From assembly GCA_023548195.1 (NCBI GenBank), contig JAJHZJ010000251.1, positions 2,084,759-2,148,758 of the forward strand: a stretch of 64,000 nt of DNA, in the 5' to 3' direction. The position numbers were made by a program, and so were the translations under genes. This document shows positions 1-11,900 of this stretch, piece after piece. Origin of the DNA: Bettongia penicillata ogilbyi (taxonomy: Eukaryota; Chordata; Mammalia; Diprotodontia; Potoroidae). Numbering within the stretch: the first letter of the stretch is position 1; each line of letters begins with the position of its first letter. The notes beneath the pieces were generated by a model. It made no database searches. It was not told the DNA's origin and was given only the letters and a program-made list of their open reading frames with translations.

Positions 1-1839
1 CTTTTAACTCTAAAATTATGAGATTTTGTGTCAGACCATAAAAGGATTATATAGGTCATATTATTTTAAAGTTAAATGAACAGTATCTTGGAAATAGGCA
101 TATAATATAACAATGAAATATAATTAAGATTGACAATTGGGAAAATATAAAAATGTAAAATTAAGACCATTTTAAACCACAAATAGAGTTTGCTTATAAA
201 AGGAGAGATGGCGTTGGAAAAGGAAGATAGAGACAATACCAGGGATACTTAATAGTTTTACTGCTAGAACCCCAAATAGATAAGATTTAAACAGGAAAGG
301 AATAATGTGATATTACAACTTTTAAATTTTTGTAAGGTAATTAGGAAGATTTAATTTTCCTCATTTTCTTAGATCGGGGGCTCTCTACTTCTAGTCTAAC
401 ATTATTGTACTTATTAACACTCATTGGCAATCAAATGCAATCCACAATGCAATATTTATTCTGAGATTCGTATGCTATAATTAGCCATGAGCCTTCTTTT
501 TTCTTTGCCTAAGCATATTTCCTTTGCATTACATTAAAATTGATTCTAATCAGCAGTATCCCAGAATTTCAGCATTATCAAAGACCTCACATCCCGCTAA
601 TCCACACCCAAACTTGTATTATATTTCAATATTCACCTTAAACTGTCATTCAGCCTTTGGTGAAAGAACTTCAAGACAGAATATGGGAGGAGGAGTAATG
701 TATGGAAGATTCATTTCTTTCTAAAACTCTGCACAGCTTTAATTGGTAGGAAGTTATTTCTTGTATCCAACTTCTACTTCCTTTCATTGTTTTTTTTTAT
801 TTCTATTTTGGAACAAATTATTTAAAAAAATCTAATCTTGCAACTCTTGAATTGATCACATACTTAAGGCAATGATCTTGTTTCCACATACATCTTCTCT
901 TCTTCAGGATAACATATACACTTCAACCATTTTTTTCTAGGGCACAACTACAAGCTTTTTCAACAAACTCCAGTACTTTTAGCTATTCTTATTTAAATTT
1001 ATCTTCATGTCAATAAATCTGAATTTCATAATTAAATAAATTGGAATATCATAATAAAATTATTTAAACACACAATCAACACTCCCCATTCTGCATTGAG
1101 ATGAAGGAAAATAATATGATGAACTAGTCATGTGTGACAAGTTACAAAGGCTACAGAATATAGTTTTAAAAACATGTTTGTTACTTGCAATAAATAATAA
1201 GAGGGAGATTGAAAATAGACAACATGTAGAAAATAATAATTAAAATATCTGTTTTACCCAAAATTTTAATGATATATCTTCTGAAATTTTCCATATAAAA
1301 CTGATTTGAAGTGACTTAAAATTGAATACTGTTAAATACCTTGATGTCATGTTGCTAGGCAATAGCATTTCAAAGGCCTAGTTGTAGGGAGATATTTATT
1401 GAATTTTCAGAGAACTCAACTCGTGTTACATAAATTTTCACTTAGTATCATCATTACAAGAAAGAGGAGGAGTATTTCAGTGAAAATTCCTTTATATCAA
1501 ACTAAACTAGGTAACTTTTAAAATCTCAAATTAACTCAGAGAAATTATAGAAATAAATAAAGGTAAGTACAGAAATCAAACATTTTCTAGTTAAATTATT
1601 TGGGGATCATTGTCATAAAAGATGATTTGGGTAAAAACAGGTGTACAATTTAGTTTATCTGATTAAATAATTAAGACAATTGAGGACATTGTATTGGTCA
1701 GTTATTTTTCAGTCTTGTGTTCAAGGTCATTTCAGCCATTGTCCATAGAGATGTAACCGAAATTCATTCATGACTACTGGTTTCAAGGCAGGCACTTTTT
1801 CCAGAGGAACAAATTGAGTAGTTCATTTTTAGAGCTAGA

Positions 1840-1841
<2 letters not shown>
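1..1841. other. AT-rich stretch without recognisable gene
   Basis: Read on both strands. Only short, unrelated reading frames are present and I recognise no repeat family or coding exon. The sequence is AT-rich with scattered A and T runs. Confidence 0.6.

Positions 1842-1878
<37 letters not shown>
1842..1878. repeat. (CA)n microsatellite
   Basis: Uninterrupted CA dinucleotide run of about 18 units, flanked by a short AT-rich region with further ACAT steps. Confidence 0.95.
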
Positions 1879-1882
<4 letters not shown>

Positions 1883-2260
1883 ATCTACACACCTATACAA
1901 ACATATATATGCATTTCTTTCTTTATCATAGCAATGAAAGCTATTAAAAATATAAAGTCACTGAATATCTAAAGGGCAATATGGTGGTTTGTAATACCAG
2001 TTGTGAGAGACCAAAAAATGATTATTTATAGTAATCATACATTTGAAGTGCTTTTATGTTATAGATCTGGAAACCAGTTAGTACAATGGGTTCAAACACA
2101 CTACTTCATGATCACATGTTGTCCACAACACTGCCAGTGCTGTTGAATAAGATAAGATATATTTGGAAAATATTTAACAAAATAAATAAAAATTCAATAA
2201 AGTATAATATATGTTAATATATGGTAATCTAAGTTAATATGCACCCTGCATTAATTCTTA

Positions 2261-2888
2261 TTTTTTAAATTACATTCAATGGCAATTTTTAACATTGTTT
2301 TTAAAATTATGAGTTCCAAGTGCTCTCTCTTCTTTCCTTTTTTACTTCTCTTCTTGAAAAAGAAAATAATTTGATGTAGATTATACATGGTCATGTATGG
2401 TGTGGTCATGCTAAATGCATATGCATATTAGTCATATGGCAAAAGAAAACATGGACCAAAAAAATCAAGAAAAATAAAGAAAGGATTTTTTTTAAAGTAT
2501 GCTTCAATCTGTATTCAGACGACTTCAGATCTTTCACCAAAGTTGGAGAGGTTTTCTTTTCATAAACTCTTCAGAAAACTCTTAGATTACTAAGAATAGC
2601 TAAGTCATTCACAGTTGATAATCAAACATTATTCCTGTTTCTGTGTACAATATTGTCCTTGTTCTGCTCAAATTACTTTGCACCAGTTAATATAAGTCTT
2701 CCTGGGTTTTTCTGAAACCATCCTTTTCATCATTTGTTTTTTAATGGCAAAATAGTATTCTATCACAATCATAAACCACACAACTTTTTTTTTAGCCATT
2801 CCCCAATTGCTGGGCATTTTCTTCTTTTCCATCACTAAAAGCTACTATAAATATTTTTATACATAAGATCCTTTTATTTTAAAAAATC
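2261..2888 (-). mobile_element. Old L1 3' end, 5'-truncated
   Basis: Read on the minus strand this is the last part of L1 ORF2 followed by the 3'UTR. The recognisable pieces are the antisense of the ORF2 C-terminus around 2790-2885 (the conserved segment about a small protein end that reads ...NIYSS.., ..GNWE..), then the antisense 3'UTR down to the T-rich poly-A side near 2261. It matches the first 800 bases of the L1 at 13065-15085 in order and wording, so both belong to the same older subfamily. It is heavily mutated and has no open frame. I could not find a clear TSD. Confidence 0.75.
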
Positions 2889-2944
2889 TGCATAGGTTCT
2901 TAATTATGGTTTAGCCACCATCACCCACCATTTTGATTTGCTTG

Positions 2945-3110
2945 GCACCACTGCTTCTGGTTCAAACTCTTTATTTTGAAAATGAGGTCAATAAGACCAA
3001 GAATGATAATATAATTTGTCCCAAGTTCTAGGTTCCAAGTGGCAGAGCTGGGATTCAAACCTAAATCTTCTGATTCAACAAGCAATGAGCTTTCCACTCT
3101 ATGTAGGATT
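2945..3110 (-). mobile_element. MIR/CORE-SINE fragment
   Basis: The stretch holds the antisense signature of tRNA-derived CORE-SINEs: a block resembling 'aatgaggtcaataagacc', then 'gcagagctgggattcaaacc' and a phrase about 'tttccactct'. This is the usual order of a MIR-class SINE read in reverse. It is diverged and truncated. Confidence 0.6.
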
Positions 3111-3324
3111 GTAGGACTTCATTTTCAAATTCCTTTCTCAAACAGTGATACTAGTATAACCTACTGAGTCAGTAGTTTTTGATCTCTGATGAAAAATGAA
3201 ATACCTCTCCTTAAGTTATTTTCTATTGAAAATGTTTGGAATTCCTATAAGATCAATAAATGAAAAGTCTCAGCTCTAAAAAATTATAAGCCAAAAACTA
3301 TTATATGAACCTTCTGCTTCTGCT

Positions 3325-3560
3325 ATAGGTGCTAATAGCTACCATCTAAGCATGCCTTTTGCTCCCTGCCACTGACTCCACTTTAATTCCCTTCTCCAAT
3401 CACTGGCTATTAAAATCCTATTCGTTTTCAAGACCCTGCTCAAACAGTATCATTTTATACTATTTCCTTGATCCTTCCATGTGAGCTCCACATGCTCCCT
3501 TCATGCAATTTATTTTAATTCTCCTTTTATTGTAGTGATTTATACATAGCTTCATAAGAA
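3325..3560 (+). mobile_element. L2 LINE 3' region fragment
   Basis: The plus strand resembles the end of L2 ORF2 and the 3'UTR, including the 'aagaccctgctcaaa' block that normally precedes the terminal L2 sequence. No reading frame survives. The call rests on remembered L2 motifs. Confidence 0.5.
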
Positions 3561-5554
3561 TTAAAGGTATATAGAGTGCATTGATCTGGACACATAAGCT
3601 TTTTTTAAGAATGGGAAATAGAATGATGAGTTATATATTTGTCTAGTGATTTATTCATTTATTCATATAACTGTGATGCTGTAATAATTATCCATAGTCA
3701 TTTCCTTCTCTTTCCCCATAGAGTGGATAACAAATACTCCTCATGTGTGAAAAACCTGGAAGAGGATAAAAATAGAAATTTCTCTTTTCTAGAAGATTAC
3801 CATTTATTCATATTCTTAACAAGAGGATAAGCTTAATGTCTTTTTGTAAAATTTTTAGTTCCTGGAGAGTTGTTGTATTGACATCCACAGATCATATAGT
3901 TGATTTTCATGATGTAAGATGTTGGCATCGATTTTTGCATTAATGGCTCCTATAAATTTGGGTAGTGTGATCTGGATCCACTATTATAGATTGGTAAATT
4001 AATTCTCCTCTAATGCTGCAAATGCTGTCCTATTTATCAAGAGTACGCAAATCCAATAGTTCTCTGGTTAGATATTCAACTTTAGAAATAGCTGGGTTTT
4101 TTAGATTTAAATTCAGGAGTAAATCCACCAGCAGAGGTCTATTAAAAGAGGCCCCCAAATTTTCAGAGGACTTTGGAAACTGTTCTTTATTAGATTGCAG
4201 TATTTATTTCAACAGCCTAAATTAGCTGTTACCCAATGAAATATTGTCCCTTTCCTGAGGTTTAATTTAAACTACTTCAAAATAAAATCACCATCTCAAA
4301 TTTTTAAGTGAGCCATTATTCTGTCAATGAATCTGTTCAAATAATGGCTTAAAAAGAAGCAACGGTAACCATTTGCGTGAAATTGTAATCAGTAAAAATG
4401 AAATAGTCAATTGTGTAGGCATATATAAATGGATAATATATTTTATATTTACATAGCAATGCATATGCATATACAAAACAACAAACATATACGCATATGA
4501 ATAGGTGTATATATACCAATATTTTAACAGTACTATACGTTGTTTCTATAATTATTTGAAATTTTCCTTTTTTATCTTTGCAAAAATCACAACATAACTA
4601 AATGACTCAACTTTACCCAACACAGAGAAAACATCTGTGCTTTGACTTAAAATTTTATTACCTTATGTCATTATGCAACATAAGGAAAGACTAGAATTTA
4701 TTTTGTTCATCAAGTAAAATGTCAAATAACAAAATCAGTGAACTAGCAGCAAATCAACAATGTCTCACATTACATTTATCCAAATTGGTTCTCACTACAC
4801 TTGAATCCACCTAACTAAAGCACCATTTAATAGAGTATGTTTTGGTACTTCATACTGCAGAATAAAAATACTAAATAATTTCCTAATTGATTAGGGGAAA
4901 AAAGTCTTCAAAATGTAGTATTTTCCACTCAGACTTTGTTTTTTCCTTATTTGGATACAGTGATCAATAAAGAGCAGCAAAATTAAAGGGCAGGTATTTA
5001 AAGCTAATAAGGTAAATTGAAACTATAAAACTAAGAATAGCATAAATTGGCTTTATGTGTGTGTGTGTGTGTGTACCTAATAGTATATAATTTCACATAT
5101 TATATATAACATATGACAATATGGATATTATATATACTACATATATAAAATAAGACAATCTCTTTTATGATAGATTTATGTTTAATTGTGCTCTAACAGG
5201 AACTTAAGTATATCAAGAAAATTCTCAAGTCAATGAATTTCTTTCTATCAGTCCTCCAATGGAAACTGTAACTAATTAGAGTGCATATTTCAAATCTTCT
5301 GAATACAAATCAGCATCTTGTCAAAAAAGACTTCTGAATTGTTAGCTAACATTGACATGTATATGCATGGATCTGTGTGTTTGTAGCACGTTGTGAGTAA
5401 AAAATTAACATTTTTCCCTCAGAAATTATATAAAAGGATTTCATAATACTGATCTATAAGGCTTTTACGAGTATTTTTGTGCTTCCTTGACTTTTATAAT
5501 GAATCACTTTTTTGACTTTGATTTTAGAATAGTTTTGATTAAGAATAATCTCTT
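3561..5554. other. Unassigned AT-rich stretch
   Basis: No gene is recognisable. A short (TG)n run lies at about 5055-5074 and TA-rich steps at about 5090-5150. The small open frames (for example at 4013-4225) show no domain or start context I can support. Confidence 0.55.
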
Positions 5555-6198
5555 GGGGGAGAAGCTAAGATGGTGGAGTAGAAAGACTCACGTATGCTAG
5601 CTCCAAACCCAAAGCCCATAAATTTCCAGTAAAAAGAACTCCCCACAAATTCTGGATCAGTGCAAGCCACGCAGGAACACAGAGGAGGAGATTTACGTTC
5701 CAGAGAGCCCTGAAAAATCGACCCAAAAGGTCCATTGTGCACTGGAAAGCGAAGCCCACCCCTGCCTTGGCCACGCGGCCCTGAGAGGATCAGATCCGAG
5801 CAGGCTTCAGGGACACAATCTCCGGTGGCCACAAAGGTCCCTCCACCCACAGGCACAAAGGTCAGTGAGAGAGACTTCTGGGCTGGCTGAGAGGGGAGCA
5901 GGGTGTCTCCGTGACTCGGGCCCCCTTGGGAGGCAGTGGCAGAGGCAGTGGCTGCACAAGACTCCGGAGCAGAGAGGAGCTCAGGGCCATTACTGAAGAT
6001 CTCTGCATAAACCCCCTGAGGGAACTGAGACTGGGAGGCAGCCCTGCCTCCACCTGAGCACCAGAACTTAAGCTCACATTGAATAGCAGCCATGCCTGCC
6101 GTGGAAAGCCCATTTGAATCTAAGACCCCAAGCACTAGCTGGGCAGATATAGGTGGGGGTGGACAGGAATCTCAGAAGACAAGTGACTGGCTGGGAAA

Positions 6199-7291
6199 AG
6201 GCCCAGAAAAGGGAAGAAAAATAAGACTATAGAGAGCTACTTTGATGGGGTACAGATGTTCCCACCTTTCAATTCTGATGACGAGGAACTATTCTTACCA
6301 TCAAGGAAAGACGTGGAGGTCGGGACCTCTGTATCACAGACATCCCAGGTGTATGTCCGGTGGGCTCAGGCCATGGAAGAGCTCAAAAAGGATTTTGAAA
6401 ATCAGTTAGACAGGTGGAGGAAAAACTGGGAAGAGAAATGAGAGAGGTGCAAGAAAAACATGAAAAACGGGTCAATACCTTGGTAAAGGAGACCTAAAAA
6501 CATGCTGAAGAAAATAACACCTTGAAAAATAGGCTCACTCAATTGGCAAAAGAGGTTCAAAAAGCCTGAGGAGAAGAATGTTTTCAAAAGCAGAATTAGC
6601 CAAATGGAAAAAGAGGTTCAAAAGCTCACTGAAGATAATAGTTCTCTCAAGATTAGAATGAAACAGATGAGTCTAACAACTTTCTGAGAAACCAAGAAAT
6701 CACAAAACAAAACGAAAAGAATGAAGAAATGGAAGAGAATATGAAATATCTCATGGGAAAAACAACTGACCTGGAAAATAGGTCCAGGAGAGACAATTTA
6801 AAAATTATAGGACTACCTGAAAGCCGTGATCAAAAAAAAGAGCCTAGACATCATCTTTCATGAAATTATCAAGGAACACTGCCCTGATATTCTAGAACCA
6901 GAAGGCAAAATAAGTATTCTCTTTCCATTGATCACTGCATGAAAGAGATCCAAAAACAGAAACTCCTAGGAACGTTGTAGCCAAATTCCAGAATTCCCAG
7001 GTCAAGGAGAAAATGTTGCAAGCAGCTAGAAAGAAACAATTCCAGTATTGTGGAAATACAATCAGGATAACTCAAGATCTAGAAGCTTCTACATTAAGGG
7101 ATCGAAGGACATGAGATAGGATATTCCAGAAGTCAGAGGAACTAGGACTCAAACCAAGAATCACCTATCCAGCAAAACTGAGTATAATGTTTTAGGGGAA
7201 AATATGGTCTTTCAATGAAACAGAGGACTTTCAAGCATTCTTGATGAAAAGATCAGAGCTGAAAAAAAAATTTGACTTTCAAACACAATAA
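6199..7291 (+). pseudogene. HAL1 copy A ORF1 relic (L1 ORF1p-like RNA-binding protein)
   Basis: ORF1p of L1 is a trimeric RNA chaperone that coats element RNA. Here the first codon, ATG in copies B, C and D2, reads AGG (6199-6201). The N-terminal part is open to about 6441 (includes residues ..DDEELFLPSRKDVEV..), then a one-base loss relative to copy D2 near 6396 puts the coiled-coil segment out of frame and reaches a stop. The coiled-coil, RRM-like ('RRDNLKIIGLPES'-type, near 6795) and C-terminal segments follow in other frames. At 6664-6666 a CAG codon stands where copies B and D2 have TAG; just after it one base of the next codons is lost. The end is near 7289. Non-functional. Confidence 0.85.
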
Positions 7292-7428
7292 TGAGAAGAA
7301 GCATGAAAAAGTAAACAGCAAAGAGATGTCTTATAAGGGACTTACCAAAAGTGAACTGTTTACATTCCTACATGGAAAGACCATATTTGTAACTCTTAAA
7401 ATTTTTCAGTATCTGGGTAGTTGGTGGG

Positions 7429-7497
7429 ACCACACACACACATACACACACATGTACACGTGTGCACGCACACACACATACACACATGCACGTGCAT
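7429..7497. repeat. (CA)n-rich microsatellite inside HAL1 copy A
   Basis: Interrupted CA/CATA run in the HAL1 3'UTR, about 140 bases after the end of ORF1. The same position is occupied by CA or TG runs in copies B, C, D1 and D2. Confidence 0.9.
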
Positions 7498-8318
7498 AGA
7501 GAGACAGAGAGCACAGAGTTAATTGAATAGGATGGGACCATATCTTAAAAGAAATTAAGGTAAATGGTGAGAGAGAAATGAAGTGTGAGGAAAGACGATG
7601 AAATGGAATGGGGTAAATTATATCTCATTCAAAGGCAAGCAGGAGACTTTTGAGTGGAGGGGAAAAGAGGAGAGCTGAGAAAAAAACAAGTTTACCCTCA
7701 TCGCATTCGACTAAAGGAAGGAATAAAATGCACACTCATTTTGGTATGAAAACCTATCTTATAATACAGGAAAGTGGAGGAGAAGGAGATAAGCAAGGGG
7801 GCGTGATGATGGAAGGGAGGGCAATGGGAGGAGGGAGCAATTTGAAGTGAACACTTGGGGAGGGATGGGATCCAAAGACAGAATAGAATCAATGGGGGGG
7901 CAGGATAGGATGGAGGGAAATACAGTTAGTCTTACACAGCACGACTATTATCGAAGTCATTTGCAAAACTACACAGATAGGGCCTATATTGAATTGCCTG
8001 CCTTCCCAAAGGGAATGGATGGGGAAGGTGGGATGGGGAGAATTTGGAACTCAAAGTTTCAGGAACAACTGGTTAGTATTGTTGTTGCTACTAGGAAGTA
8101 AGAAATACAGGTAATGGGGAATAGAAAGTCATCTGGCCCTACAGGACAAAAGAGAAGATGGGGAGAAGAGAAGGGAGGGATGATAGAAGAGAGGGCAGAT
8201 TGGTGATAGGGAAAATTAGAATGCTCGGTGTATTGGAATGGGTGGAGGGGAGAAAAGGGGAGAAAATTTGGAACCCAAAATTTTGTGAAAATGAATGTAA
8301 AAAGTTAAATAAAAAAAA

Positions 8319-8694
8319 TAGTTTGTCCCTTGATGCAACTTTAAATATTTCCTTGTTGATACTCTAACATCTCTTGCCTTTTTCAAGCTTAATCTAGAAA
8401 TGTGGGTTTTCCATAAAAGATTGTTGAACAAAGCCGGGAATTAGTTTTGGGTCCTAATAATAAGAAAATTTAATTAAACACATGTATATGTCTAATGTGT
8501 GTGTGCGTTTGTGCATGGAATCCAATTATTAAATAACACCAAAATCATTGTTAGTTTTTTACCAATGTCTATTGTTTAAGTATTTATGGATTCATAATTA
8601 TATATATGTGTGTGTGTTTGTGTATGTATATATATATATATATATACATACATATATATATTCATTCATTTAGAAGAAATAATATCTTTATCAT
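8319..8694. repeat. Low-complexity TG/TA stretch, otherwise unassigned
   Basis: Holds a (TG)n/(TA)n run at about 8598-8662. The remainder is AT-rich with no recognisable gene. Confidence 0.65.
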
Positions 8695-9010
8695 GAACCT
8701 GAAGGTAGAAAATCACAGAACATTCACATGGAAAGGAATCTCAGGTGTCATGAAATTTAGCCATCTACCCAAAGCAGATATCTAATTAATTGCATTATAG
8801 TTAGACATGTTTGGTTCAGGAGTTACATCTAAGGAGTCCTGATATTATCCTAAATATTTACCCAACCTCTGTTTGAACACATTTAGTTATGCAAACTCAC
8901 TGCTTCATAATTCAAAGATTCCAGCTTTGATGTTTTCATCAAAAATAATTGAAAATTCTTTACTCATATTTTTTTTATTCTTTGTAGAATTAAGCTTCAT
9001 CGTTTTATAA
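8695..9010 (-). mobile_element. Diverged CR1/L3 3' end
   Basis: Antisense reading resembles the CR1/L3 terminal region: 'aatcacagaacattcacatgg' at the left corresponds to the family's terminal ATTCTGTGATT-type end in reverse, followed by blocks on 'acctctgtttgaacac' and on an early-terminated 3'UTR. It matches, in reverse, the plus-strand copy at 19380-19745. Highly diverged; no coding frame. Confidence 0.5.
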
Positions 9011-10079
9011 ATGTTTATCTTCATATCTTCTTTTTGTACAAAATTCTCTATATCTCCTTACTATTAATTCAATGGTAATGAAGTTTTATGTGATTCTGTC
9101 TATTGTTTTTAGGTATTAAAATTTTTCTTTCTGACTGCTTCCATTGTTTCTATTTTGACCTGGAATATTTGGTTTTTGAGTATTACATTTCTGTATATTT
9201 TCAAGTTGAGGTTTTTTTGTTCTTCTGTTTTTTTTAATGTGGTGGCATACATATATATGTATATGTATATACATAATATATACATATATACAACTGTTAT
9301 TTTAATTGATTGGGGCACTTAAAATTATTTCTTAAAATATGGAAACTTATTTTTGGCGTGGTCATCATTTTCAAAGAATATGTACTATGTGGATCTGAAA
9401 AATATGTCTGATCTTTTATCCTACTTGGGACCTCACTGATGCAAAGTGATACTGTTGTTCTTCTTGATCAATTCTTTGTCACATTTTGCATAGATACTTT
9501 GCCAAAGTTTTCTCAATTTGTTTAGTATATTGATTTTTGCTATATATAATAACGAATACTGAGTCTCCTTTCATTTTTTTTCAGAATTTCTTCTATACTC
9601 AAGATTTCCATAGCATTAAAAAATTCACAGTTTTACTGATGTTGGACATTTTTTCACTACATTTAAATAATATAGATTTCCAGGCAAAATAAAAACTGAC
9701 AAGGGATCTGATTTCTCTATTTTTGGATTAGATTATAGCTGTATATAATAATTAAAGAAAACACATTTCAGTCAAAAGTCTTTTTCGGACTTTTGTGATA
9801 TCTTCTTAAGATTAAATTCTCAATGCATTGTTTTCTATTTTGATATTTTACATACTTTTCTAAATAATCATTATTTAAATTTTCAGTTTTTTACTAAATA
9901 ATGAAATAGATTATTTTTTGGTAATTTTCCTTATTTTTCTCCTTCATTATGACTTTCTGCCTCTAATATTTCATTAGACTAATTTTATTTTTCTTTATCT
10001 TTAAAAATAGCTAATATCTTTTTTTGGAGAGAGGAACATTTCTGAAACCTCATTTGCATCAGGTTAACACCATTTTACA
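9011..10079. other. Unassigned AT-rich stretch
   Basis: TA-rich low complexity at about 9250-9295. The rest could be a very old LINE relic, but I see no motif strong enough to name it. No gene supported. Confidence 0.5.
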
Positions 10080-10515
10080 GTCAGTTTTGTCACTTCTTTA
10101 ATGTTCAAACATATATTTTGTTTGTTTAAAGAGAGATTAAGTGACTTTCCCAGATTCATATAGCTCTTAAGTGTTATTATTGGTGTCGTTGAGTTGTGTC
10201 AGTTGTGTCTGATTCTTCATGGTCCCATTTGGGGTTTTCTTGAAAGATTTGCTGGAGGGACTTGCCATTTTCTTCTCCAACTCATTTTACAGATGAGGAA
10301 ACTGAGGCAAACAGGGTGAGGTGACTTGCTTAGAGTCATATAGTTAGTTAGTTAGAATCTGATGTTGGATTTAAACTCTGGAAAATGAATTTTCCTGACT
10401 CCAGCCCATCACTCTATTCCCTGTGTCACCTACCTGCCCTCATTTAGTGGCAGAGATAGAATTTGAACTACATTATTTCAGCACCAAATACAGTACTCTT
10501 TCCTTTGCATCACCT
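10080..10515 (-). mobile_element. Old CORE-SINE split by a younger RTE-tailed SINE
   Basis: The left piece (about 10080-10172, with 'agagattaagtgactttccc') and right piece (about 10442-10515, with 'ggcagagatagaatttgaac') are consecutive parts of one antisense MIR/CORE-SINE. Between them sits a second, better preserved SINE (10173-10441), entered separately. The split order shows the host SINE was in place first. Confidence 0.6.
10173..10441 (-). mobile_element. Marsupial tRNA-headed SINE with RTE-type tail
   Basis: Read on the minus strand it starts with a tRNA-like head ('ggcaggtaggtgacacag'), passes through the common 'gaggaaactgaggcaaac' body in reverse, and ends with an RTE-like tail (reverse of 'gttattattggtgtcgttga'). 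The tail resembles the end of the BovB-like RTE LINE at 38370-41345, so inference is that RTE enzymes mobilised it. It is the best preserved SINE in the window. The exact Repbase name is not certain. Confidence 0.8.
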
Positions 10516-10774
10516 GAGGGTTCCTTATGTCTGTGTATAAGATAAAAATTAGTACATTTGCAGTTATATTATACAAAGGGATATGTGCTTTAATATTTCC
10601 TTTCAATAATCATAAATTCTTGATATCTAAATATTTGGTTTAGCTCTCTACTGCTTATTTATATTTATTTTCTTAGTTTTTAAAGTGATTTGACTAGCTT
10701 ATCAATAATTATTTTCTCATTATCAAAATCCTTTTTAAAGTAATTTAAGCTTTTTATTTATATGCCAAATTGCT

Positions 10775-10950
10775 AGATCATGTGTTACAACGGAAACAAT
10801 GCTGCATGAGTCACAAGCCTATGGTTTGAATCCTACGTTTGTCTCTTATTCCATCATCTTGGCCCAGTAGCAAAATTTTTTGGACCTCTATTTTCTAATC
10901 CATTAAAGAGACTGAATTAGATGATATCTATCCCATAGATTTTTTTCTAC
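10775..10950 (+). mobile_element. Diverged MAR/CORE-SINE
   Basis: Plus-strand order matches a tRNA-derived SINE: a 'tttgaatcctacg' box-B-like block at about 10826, then a block equivalent to 'ctctattttctaatccattaa' and a degraded tail. Truncated and diverged. Confidence 0.5.
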
Positions 10951-11159
10951 TTCTCTTAATGATTAGATAAGGAGGGATACTCAAAAACAGCATTTTTATG
11001 TCCCCCATTCAGTAAAGAATGAATCATCACTTAGAATTTCATGCTACATAAGAGTTTTACAGAATCTGACTTACTGTGGTTTTCTCAAAGACATAATAGG
11101 ACTGTATTACAGTATCATTGATTTAGAGTTGGTAGGGAAATAAAAGTCACAGAGTCTAA
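10951..11159. other. Unassigned short stretch
   Basis: No gene. A block near 11115-11160 resembles a CR1/L3 terminus but is too short to assert. Confidence 0.45.
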
Positions 11160-11345
11160 GATCCTTCCATCTCAGACTCCACATGCTAAACCCTATTTTC
11201 AATGCAAATCTCTTTCCCTTTTGAAAGCAGCCTCTGTCAGAAAGGACACCATTATCCTCTCAGTCACCCAGAATTCCAACACTGATGTCATCCTCAACTC
11301 TTCTCTTATATTTCCTCCACATATCACAACACAGCAATTTGCATT
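11160..11345 (+). mobile_element. L2 LINE ORF2 fragment
   Basis: Plus strand holds the L2 ORF2 block whose codons normally read 'PVTQ..NLGVILDSS': here 'accattatcctctcagtcac' is followed by 'gatgtcatcctcaactcttc'. Frames are broken. Recognised by remembered L2 motifs. Confidence 0.65.
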
Positions 11346-11519
11346 AACTCTAAATTCAATCTAGTTTCATATCCTGGACAAACTACAGACAAGCCTCTGA
11401 AACAACTTGAAGACATGAAAAATTAAGCCACAACTGATGATCCTTGAGAAAAGAGGAAGTGATGGAATATAAAGAAGGGTGAATGTCCTTCTGACTCCTA
11501 AGAATGGTAAGAATATATT

Positions 11520-11900
11520 ATACTAAAAATGTTACTGAATTTTGAGTCAAGGTTCAAATCTTGTGTTTTGTAACCTTGAGTGAATTGCCTGGTTTGTTTT
11601 GGTCTCAGCTTCCATAGGTGTAAGTTGATATGTTTGTTTTTATTTCTTTAAAAATTTCAGCACTCAAGTTGCATCCTATTCTAAATTCCTAGGATCCCAT
11701 AGCATTTGAAATAAGAAAATTCTGAAAAATAGAGATTAATGAACTTAAGATTAATATTAAGGAAATCCAAAATCAAACTAATTCAGGCAACTAGTTCACC
11801 ACAGCTTGGTGAATAGAATGGTGATTCAGGAGTCAATAAGAATTGGACTCATTTATTAGCTATATGATCAAGAGGATGTTGCTTTACCTCTCAGAGTTTC
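11520..11900 (+). mobile_element. Two diverged SINE fragments
   Basis: Two separate pieces, about 11520-11640 and 11800-11900, each contain the SINE order 'gagtcaaggttcaaatcttg' or 'gattcaggagtcaataag' followed by a degraded 'tgaccttgggcaagt' block. Both are truncated and low confidence as to family (MIR or MAR). Confidence 0.4.

Larger units (their letters stand above)
5555..8318 (+). mobile_element. HAL1 (half-L1) retrotransposon, copy A
   Basis: ORF1-only L1 relative. The 5' end at 5555 has the same opening as copy B at 31185: a G run, then 'aagatggtggagtagaaaga'. In order it holds a GC-rich 5'UTR (5555-6198), an ORF1 relic (6199-7291), then about 1 kb of purine-rich 3'UTR with a CA microsatellite (7429-7497) and an A-rich tail at 8303-8318. 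There is no endonuclease or reverse transcriptase segment: the 3'UTR runs straight into the A tail. Known biology: HAL1 elements depend on L1 enzymes. I could not define a convincing TSD, so the 3' limit is set by the tail. Its ORF1 lacks the start codon and has frameshifts, so this copy is dead. Confidence 0.88.

Noticed and set aside
5539..6135. 198-codon open frame on the minus strand
   Set aside because: It lies antisense to the GC-rich HAL1 5'UTR and has no domain. Only the part that is shared with copy B in another frame is worth a test; it is not annotated as a gene.
5555..8318. TSD for HAL1 copy A
   Set aside because: The flanks share only short AT-rich matches ('tagttt'), too weak to call.
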